From assembly GCA_030760725.1 (NCBI GenBank), contig JASWHV010000009.1:96894780-96958779 (forward strand): a stretch of 64,000 nucleotides of DNA. The letters run 5' to 3'. The first letter of the stretch is position 1; every line of letters begins with the position of its first letter. Under the pieces are notes generated by a model that was not told where the DNA came from, ran no database searches, and was given only the letters and a program-made list of their open reading frames with translations. A program made the translations under genes and the position numbers. The stretch is from Neostapfia colusana. Lineage: Eukaryota; Streptophyta; Magnoliopsida; Poales; Poaceae. Positions 56,151 through 64,000 of this stretch are shown piece by piece.

Positions 56151-57651
56151 CTGTAGAAACATATTTGAGAAATGTCAAATATTTATTTGAACAGTAAACC
56201 ATTGAGTTATAACATAAAACATGTCATTGAACTCATAAGACTTGGAATCATAGTTCAAATTTAAACAAATTTGACTGCTGATCTGCTGTCCACCATAACA
56301 GCCCTGACCAGTTTCAATTTCAACCTGATTTAGGCCATGCTAAAGGCAAAAACAATTCTGGAGCTCAACATAAAAGTTAAAGCTAACTTCAATAGCTTTC
56401 CATAAAGTATTTGCTTGGCCTAATATCTGTCCTGGTTCAAAAGTTATGAGATGTCGAAGTTGATAGAATTTCTGGAGAAAATTGGACAGCACCTCCCTGC
56501 TTGAGGTACTGATTTAATCCAAGAATTCCAGTTAATTCTACTCCCAATCTGACATAACTTTATATTACAAATTTGTAACCCATCTCATAATATTTTCAGA
56601 ACTACCTCATTTTCTATTTTTGGATTTTTATGCAGGAAGTTATGCTCAATTTACAGAGAGTTACAGAGAGTATTTGCTCTGCCCTGTTTTCTGGACAGTT
56701 TCAACTCTACTGCATCCTTCGATTGGTTAAGGGATGAAACACCTCTGGGCCTCAACAGAAAAGTTGTAAAGCTCTTCCAAAGATTTCCAGAAATGTATCA
56801 TATGACCCACACCTCGAAAGAACTCAACCTCTAGCCTCTGATTAACTTCAGCCTTAATTCAGCTGAAAACAGGGGACTCTGTCCTTAATAGCCTATAAGT
56901 TGAAAACTTGTTAACTTGGAATATCCTGATTAAGGGAAGGAGTTACATCAAGTTTTAATACTTTGGATTAAAACTTTCAAGTTTTATAATGAATTTGTTC
57001 ATTTAATGGGGTGTGACGTCGATGCGTCACCAGATCATGTCGGTACTACGTCCTCACAAAGAAAAACCTATATCGGACTTAATCGGCTTTGTTATTCCAG
57101 TGGCACTAAGCGTCACTCGCACACGGATGCTACACTTCTACCGTTTCGTGGTTAGACTACCTGCAGATAACTCACACAATCGTCAGACTCGGCTGCACAC
57201 CGAGGCCGGTATCCATACAGTTTGTACACCCGGCCGTCATCACTCGCCCGGATGTTCTCAAGCCAAACACGCCTTGAGCTACGTGTTCACGTTACTGACC
57301 ACGTGACGGGGTCTCCCGAATTGCCCAAAGCACACCAGGGATAGACGTTGCTTGAATACCCCAAACGACATGAAGAGTCGTAGAGGATATTAAAGCGGGT
57401 CGGGTTACCTGCCACCCGTGGGGCTCCACCCTTCAGCTTGTGCGCACTAGTGGACAGCGCTTACGTGCACCCCCCAAGACATAAAGCGTCCCGAGATGCA
57501 CCATTTTCTGACATAAACTAATAGGTTAGTATGCCACTTTCTATATACTAATAACATCCTTATACGGGCTACTAACTCATTCCTCACTAGATTTTTGAAA
57601 AAGATGACCTTTGTAGTGCGTTAAACCTCAAGCGAGCTCTGATACCAACGC
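56151..57651 (-). other. Long 5' leader and primer binding site of element F
   Basis: The PBS (TGGTATCAGAGC on the minus strand) is at 57636-57647, four bases from the LTR. An acceptor-like TTTCTACAG ends at 56151, exactly at the ATG. A possible donor CAC|GTAAGC gives an intron start near 57464. No other feature is seen in these 1.5 kb. Confidence 0.6.
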
Positions 57652-60600
57652 TGACACGACCCCATCGGTCTTGTCGAGCCAGGATCACGCTGAGGGGTGC
57701 TGCGTTGCACAGCACCGAATAACACACATCAAAGGTACAAAGCGGAAGCAAAGTTTTATTACATAAAGGGGTTTATGAACATTTTTACAACAAAATATAT
57801 TCTGTCTACACTCACGGGCGTAGACTACGCATCAAGTTCACGTTCAGCCCATGAACTTGTCCTTGCTAGCACGCACGCACACTAATACGGCGGCGTTCAC
57901 GACTCCCACTCGACGGGGTTCCCCTCCTGGGGTTCCGTCTCCTCCTCGGGAGTCCCTTCCTCATAGAACCCTGCAAAAACTTCAAACACAAGCAGTGAGC
58001 ACGAAGGCTCAGCAAGACTGACCCGTCTCTCCTATACATGGAACTTCTACATGATGGATGATAGGTTACATGAGGTAAAACAAGTTGCAAAGGACTCGCC
58101 TAATTAGTGGAACCTTACTTTCAAGTTTTAGCAACAGGTTGTGGAGACTTTACGCTAAGGCACATGAGAGAGCCGCAATCAAACAAGAAATGCATTTCTC
58201 TCATGTACTTTGCCCAAAGTAGAAAAGAACTTTAGTTATCTCTAAACTACAACAACTCATTAACAATCAAGGTCCATCTTTCAATCAGCAACATTTTAAC
58301 ATGTAACTAGCCTATTCTTTCTACATCACGGTACAGTGAACAAGTGGTACTCACTGACCGCGAGGGACGGCGATTATAATCGATTTACACCTTCAGGGTT
58401 ACCCGAATAACCTGTCACGTACGCCCGTACTCGATGTTTTCTACAACAACCATCACGGACGTCGTACGCAACTACCTTTCACCCGTCAGCCAAATGTTGA
58501 ACCGGTCCAATCGTCCCGAGCAAGAGGTCTCTGCACGCGCATCTCAGTGCCGCCATCCGATTTACACCTCGAGCTCTCAACCTACCCTCTGAACAACCAG
58601 CTATGCCTCAACACCCAGCTACCCAAGTTACATCGGTTTCCCGGTTCCCATATAGCCGGTAGGTCTTCGGTACTGTTCTAGATTGTTCAACAGGCCCGCA
58701 CACGGCTCGGTCCTCAATCGACACAAGCGGAGCTATAGCACCCAGGCTCCAAAGTCCTGCTGCCCTTACTCTCCACTCGGTCTCATTTTTCTTGCCATAT
58801 GTATCATGTGCTATCTCTACCCGAGTCGAGTGCCTCTAGGCTATCCTCGCGAGTAGTTCCAACTACTCGACTTGTACCGAATCCTACACTATCTTAGCAT
58901 TGCATTAGTTAACGGGGTTTTCAATCCTAATCCCAACCCATGGTTTTCTTGGCGATGCATTTGGGTCTTCAAACAAGACTCTAATGCATGAAGAAATGGT
59001 ACTCAAAGTAAGTTCTCGAAACAATAAAATTTATAAAAGGGTTAATGCAAACCGGAGCTTGCCTTGCTGCTCTTGGTCGTAGGCTAGCTGCTCTTCCAGA
59101 GCAACAAAGTCTAAGACTTCGGGTTCCTCCTCGACCTTAGCGACTACATGAGATAACAAGTACATGTATTAATTTAAATGCATTTGATTGAAATTTAAAC
59201 TTGTGAAGTTTATAAGTCTCACTAGGCAGACCTAATGACCTTGAAATTTTTACTGTGGTTTGGTTACAACCTAAGAAGAGACTTGGCCAAGTTTTAGTTG
59301 CAGCAAAGCTCATTTGAGCTCTCCACAAATAATTATGTACTTGACCTTAATTGGAGCTCTTAGTGTGTTCTAGGGAGTTTCATGGATCAAGCCATGCCTT
59401 TCTGAAAACTAGATTTTCAGAGGGTTCTAATGGAGTTGGTCTAACTTAATTTGAAGGTTCCTAGCTAAAGATATGAGCTAAACAATTTCAGAGAAATTCT
59501 GAAAATGTTTCTGGACATTTTCTATTTTCTCTGGAACAGTTTCATTAATCACACCATTAGGTGGATCAAATGAGCTCAAATGGACCTGAAATTTTTATGG
59601 TAGTTCAGGGATATTTTGGTGAACACCCCAGCAAAATTTCAGAATTTTACTCCAAAGGATTCTCCAGTTAAAATTCTAAACAGTTTAAACTTTGAAGAAT
59701 TAATTCTGGAAAATAAGGATTTTCATGAAGTGAAACTTGATTTGCTGGAAATTACTCAGAGATCTGAATCCAATGAAATTTGGTTCACTCGATTTGGAGT
59801 TCCCTAGCCAAAGTTATGAGTATTTGAAGTTTGAATGAAATCTGAAAATCGGGAAAATGTTTAAATCTGCTGGTGGCACCACGGTTACACGTGTTGGGCG
59901 CTGAGGCGACGGCACATCGGGGTCCACGGAATTTTTGCGTGCCAGCACACCGGATCCGAGCCGCAGACTGATCCCGGATTTAAAATCCGAGCCGCTGACA
60001 CGTGGGCCACCCGGCTTCTTCTACCTCCCGACGCCCCCTCGCACGCGCCGCCTCCCTTCGCCTGAGCAGAACCGCAGCTCGCCGGATTGCCGCTGCCGGC
60101 CACCGCACGGTCTGAAACTCGCCGCCAGGGGGTTATCGACGTCGAGTGACACATCTGTGGGATTAGTACGAGCTGTCGGTGACCGGAATTACCCGGCGAC
60201 GTGCGGCGGCCTCGGTTGAGGTTCGGCGCGGTCGGCCATGGGTTCTAACCCGCCAAGACCTCGAACAAACAGCTCTACAGCTCCAGCACACCTCTAGGAA
60301 GCTCAAAAAAGCCTAAAAGGTGTTCAAAAATGGCGGCAAGTCGGTCGGCACCGTGTGACCGATCGTGCCCGCCATGAACGCCTTTGATCGAGCTCAAAAT
60401 CCGTCACTCCTAGCCGGTATCATGCAACGGATGCTAAAAGGAAAATGATCGCCGGCTAGTCCAGAGTCTATGTGCAAGATTTGATAACCTAAGAAGAACC
60501 AGAGAGCGGAAATTCGAAGAAACCATACCGGAAGCTCGGTTTGAGGTCGCCGGAGCAAAATCTGGAAATACGCGGTGGATGCTTCACGGTTTGCTTCAAG

Positions 60601-61724
60601 AATTGGAGGAGAGCAGCACGGTGGCCGCGTGCTTCCGTTGCCGCTCTTGCTGGCCCGTGAAAGCCCCTGTGGAACGCTGTCCACGAGCGCCCGACCTTCG
60701 GCTGAGGTTAGGTCGCCGCTGTGGCGATCGTTCTCGGGCAAGGGAGGCCGGAGCTCGGGGTTTTTGGCGTCGGGGAAGTGGAGGTTGACCTCAGGGTGCT
60801 GCCTAGCCGCTCGGGGGAGGAGAGGGCGCGATGTTTTCGCTGTTTCTCGATCGAAAAGAGAGGCGGAAGGCAGAGGAGCCCGGTGTTTGCATGGGAGAAG
60901 AAAGCGAGCGATGGTCGCTTCGGTGGAGCGCGTGGAGCACCTTAAGAAGACCCCGGAACCAACCCTGGGCTCGCGCGTGGAGGCGTGAAGCAGCTGGTGG
61001 CGCCGGCTCCCCTCGGTGGCGCACGAGCAGCCTTCGGTGGCGTTGAACAGACAGAGGCAAAGTCCACTACTTCGGGTGCAAGTTTTGAGCAGCCACTCTA
61101 TGACAGGTGGGTCCCACCTCCATTTTAACCTCTGAGATTAACTCCCTCTTACTGTTGTAAACAGTAATCCCCACAATACCCATGGTGATTTGAATTATCT
61201 ACCCCTGATCCATTTGAATGGGTTAGAATTCAAATTGGGTTTTGTTTGTCTAAATTTCAGCACATGTTCAGTTTGAAATTCAAATAAGGTTTGAATTTGC
61301 TAAACTTAGCTCATGACAAGATCAACTCCAAATGGAGTGAAAATTGGTGTGTGAGCTCACAAAAATGTGCTGAGTAAGAATATGCCTCCCACTTTTTGAA
61401 TTCATGGGATGAAAACAGTTTGAATTTAAATTTGAGTTCAAACCACCCTCTTTCTAGCTATACCCAAAAAGGTTTCAAAAAGGTTTTGAATTTGGGTGAA
61501 ACTTGGCATGGACATTCCTAGCAAGGTGTAGGAGTTTTCCAAATGTCCAGCCCCTATATGATGTATGTGGGAAATGCCACTTTTGCATTTTGTGAGTTTA
61601 TTCTCTAAAGAGCATGTTGATGGTGGTTACTTGCTCTTCAAATGTGTTCATCAACTTTCTTCAAATTAAGTGTGTGTGTGGTGATGAACACTTTAAATAT
61701 GTGTCAAAAACTGAGGCATTCACA
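57652..61724 (-). repeat. Right (5') LTR of element F
   Basis: Aligns from end to end with 48654-52722. Starts TGACACGACC beside the PBS spacer and ends GGCATTCACA; the target duplication gaaaa follows. Hairpin at 58850-58869; GC-rich island at about 59880-61110. Confidence 0.92.
58850..58869. repeat. Conserved LTR hairpin, right LTR of F
   Basis: Same perfect CGAGTAGTT-cc-AACTACTCG as in the left LTR; 1198 bases from the LTR end. Confidence 0.78.
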
Positions 61725-61729
61725 GAAAA

Positions 61730-63011
61730 GTATGACATGTAGCTTACAACAAGGTAGGCAATAAAAAGGCTCATTGCAGCAAGCAAATTTTATTTCATAA
61801 ACATGGTAAAAGCAGCAACTATCTCTAGGTGAGTTTAATCCCATCATAACCAAATTATTCATCAACATTCCTTCATCGTAATTCACCATATATCAAGTCT
61901 CAACCAGCCAATAATCTTTCTCAAATTCATCTCATACTCATAATGATTCATAACCATCTCTTTTTCATATAACCAAAACCAAACTCATTGTTATGACTCA
62001 AAACAGTCCCAAAACCAATCCCAATGACCATACCCAAACAACCATACCATGTTTTGCCTCTAATCATGGAAGTTGGCCAGGTGCTTGTGACCGGAAGCAC
62101 GGCTATCATGATAGTTTTACACTCTGCAGAGGTGGCACCACTTTACCCACAAGTTCGTGATTTCGTCACCCGTCGGTGACTGCAGAACCTCCATTATACC
62201 AGTACACAACCGTCGGTGTATGGCCAAGAGATCACAAAATAGCCTTTACAAAGGGTCTACTAGATGTACGGACCCATTGAGGTTTCACCGGCAGGCTCGA
62301 ATCACCATTCTCCCACCCACGGGCCCCCTCTTGTACCATGCAGTTCCCAGGGCAGTCCTTCTCGACTCCCATTCCCCGCGTTATCCACAGTCCACAACAA
62401 GCTAGCAACACACCTAATTAATCAGCTAAGCCGCACCCATACTTGGCCTTGTGGTGGCACTGTTTTCCTGGTATATTCTTGCATGAACCGGTCCGTATAT
62501 CTACAGCAAGTAAACCACCATCTCATCCAGCAACATCCACAAACCAATCTTTCCTAGATCTCCCCGATTCCATGCCCATTATCATCATCAAGTTCTCATC
62601 GTCATTATTCATATGAGTGCAGTAGCTAAACATGTTTTAATTCAGCTTCACGTATCCCGTAGATTTAAATGAAGCAAAAAGGAAAAACGACCATACCCGA
62701 TTCATCAACTTCCCCGGTGACAAGGATGGTTAACAAAACAGGTAAACTCCTATAAAAGGGTGTCCCATCAAGTTGACTCAAGCATACGAGTTTTCGCAAA
62801 CAAAACAGTTTCAAAACATAGGATCAATATGGTCAAGGGACACTTGCCTTGCTCCCATGGTCCGTGTGGCTCAAGCGTCTCGAAGTCTTGGTGCTGTAGT
62901 TCTTCGTACATGGCCTATTGAGCTTGTCCTTCTCTCACGACCACGCACATACAAAAATTACAGCAATCAATCATCATGTACAAACTTTACTCAAGATGCA
63001 ATGGAGTAGAT
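61730..63011 (-). repeat. Right (5') LTR of E, second piece
   Basis: Resumes the E LTR at agtatgacatgtagc and matches about 41024-42312 of the left LTR. It is cut again at 63012; the preceding five bases (tagat) are the probable target duplication of F2. Confidence 0.9.
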
Positions 63012-64000
63012 TGACACGACCCCATTGGTCCTGTCGAGCCAGGATCACGCTGAGGGGTGCTGCGTTGCACAGCACCGTATAACACACGTCAAAGGTACAA
63101 AGCGGAAGCGGAAGTTTATTACATAAACAGGTTTATGAACATGTTTACATCAAAATAAGTTCAGTCTACACTCGCGGGCGTAGACTAAGCATCAAGTGCA
63201 CGTTCAGCCCTCGAACGTGTCCTTGCTAGCACACACGCACACTAACTCTGCGGCGTGCACGACTCCCACTCGACGGGGTTCCCCTCCTGGGGTTCCGTCT
63301 CCTCTTCGGGAGTCCCTTCCTCATAGAACCCTGCAAAAGCTTCAAACACAAGCAGTGAGCACGAAGGCTCAGCAAGTCTGACCCGTCTCACCTAAACATG
63401 GAACTTCTACATGAGGGTAAAGGGTTACATGAGGTAAAAAACAGTTGCAAGGACTCGCCTAATTAGTAGAACCTTACTTTCAAGTTTTAGCAGCAGGTTG
63501 TGGAAAACCTTACGCTAAGGTACATGAGAGAGCCGCAATCAAACAAGAAACGCATTTCTCTCATGTACTTTGCCCAAAGTTGAAATGAACTTTAGTTAGC
63601 TCTAAACTACAGCAAGTCATTAGCAATCAAGTCCATCTTTCAATCAGCAACATTTTAACATGTAACTAGCCTGTTCTTTCTACGTCACGGTACAGTGAAC
63701 AAGTGGTACTCACTGACCGCGAGGGACGGCGATTATAATCGATTTACACCTGCAGGGTTACCCGAACAACCCGTCACGTACGCCCATACTCGATGTTTCC
63801 TACAACAACCATCACGGACGCCGTACGCGACTACCTTTCACCCGTTAGCCAAGTATTGAACCGGTCCCATCGTCCCGAGCAAGAGGTCTCTGCACGCGCA
63901 TCTCCGTGCCGCCAGCCGATTTACACCTCGAGCTCTCATCCTACCCTCTGAACGACGGGCAATGCCTCAATACCCAGCTACCCGAGTTACATCAGTTTCC
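63012..64000 (-). mobile_element. Element F2: LTR of a second F-family copy, running off the window
   Basis: Starts TGACACGACCCC exactly like F and follows the F LTR for the remaining 989 bases, with scattered differences. Same orientation as F. It contains the start of the conserved module; the hairpin would lie beyond the window. Confidence 0.9.

Larger units (their letters stand above)
48654..61724 (-). mobile_element. Element F: chromovirus-derived element with gag, protease and half of RT replaced
   Basis: LTRs of 4069 bp (48654-52722) and 4073 bp (57652-61724), by eye about 97% alike in the part compared; perfect target duplication GAAAA (48649-48653 and 61725-61729). PBS at 57636-57647 and PPT at 52723 are intact. 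Reading leftward, the interior has a long leader, a 315-codon non-gag frame, and pol from the RT catalytic Asp pair to the chromodomain. F lacks genes needed for its own movement, yet its LTR similarity suggests relatively recent insertion, so trans-mobilisation is inferred. Confidence 0.9.
40655..63011 (-). mobile_element. Element E: chromovirus-derived element lacking gag, with F and F2 inserted
   Basis: Left LTR 40655-43575, interior 43576-48284, right LTR 48285-48653 continuing at 61730-63011 after the F insertion and then cut by F2. PPT and PBS (48271-48281, TGGTATCAGGG on the minus strand) adjoin the LTRs. The interior has pol from the end of the protease to the chromodomain, but instead of gag it carries an unrelated reading frame (47013-48017). 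Its outer target duplication cannot be checked because the far end is outside the window. Confidence 0.88.

Overview
The window is repeat DNA from a plant nuclear genome, most likely a grass (Poaceae). I see no ordinary host gene, rRNA, tRNA or CRISPR array. The evidence is a stack of nested Ty3/gypsy LTR retrotransposons. Most have initiator-Met-tRNA-type primer binding sites (TGGTATCAGAGC), very long LTRs (about 2.9-4.1 kb), and pol regions ending in an integrase C-terminal chromodomain (Tekay/Del-like chromoviruses). There is also one Tat-like gag-only element and one CACTA transposon end. Almost every reading frame is broken by stops or frameshifts. The species cannot be fixed from the sequence alone.

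Left half (1-36586). The oldest layer is element B (minus strand). Its left LTR is seen as 1-134 plus 23193-25446, its internal region is 25447-32006, and its right LTR is 32007 to about 33955. Element A (plus strand, 135-23187, LTRs about 4.1 kb, TSD tgtca/tttca) inserted into the left LTR of B. Element N (minus strand, 2118-10689, LTRs 1086/1085 bp, perfect TSD AGGGT) then inserted into the 5' LTR of A. N carries a broken gag and no pol, plus a long open frame on the opposite strand. The truncated right LTR of B is fused head-to-head with a plus-strand LTR fragment, C (to 36586), giving a large inverted repeat.

Middle (36587-40654). This holds an unclassified stretch with a 214-bp-period duplication, a CACTA-type terminus at 37751 with subterminal inverted repeats and a proline-rich GC-rich stretch, and then an LTR fragment, D (39490-40654).

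Right half (40655-64000). Element E (minus strand) inserted into D. Its second LTR was in turn hit by element F (minus strand, 48654-61724, TSD GAAAA) and by F2, a second member of the same family that runs off the window at 63012. E and F keep LTRs, PBS, PPT and a 3' part of pol. The place of gag is taken in each by a roughly 315-335-codon non-gag reading frame. F begins its pol homology exactly at the two catalytic Asp residues of reverse transcriptase. E has lost the protease active site. The two replacement frames look distantly related to each other, and this is the most unusual feature of the window.

The LTRs of A, B, C, D, F and F2 share a plan in their own orientation: an AT-rich start, a GC-rich island (A, B, F), and a conserved module about 0.35-1.4 kb from the 3' end containing a small CGAGTAG...CTACTCG hairpin about 1.2 kb from the LTR end. 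None of the elements can supply all functions in its present state. If E, F or N moved recently, they were mobilised in trans by intact relatives elsewhere.
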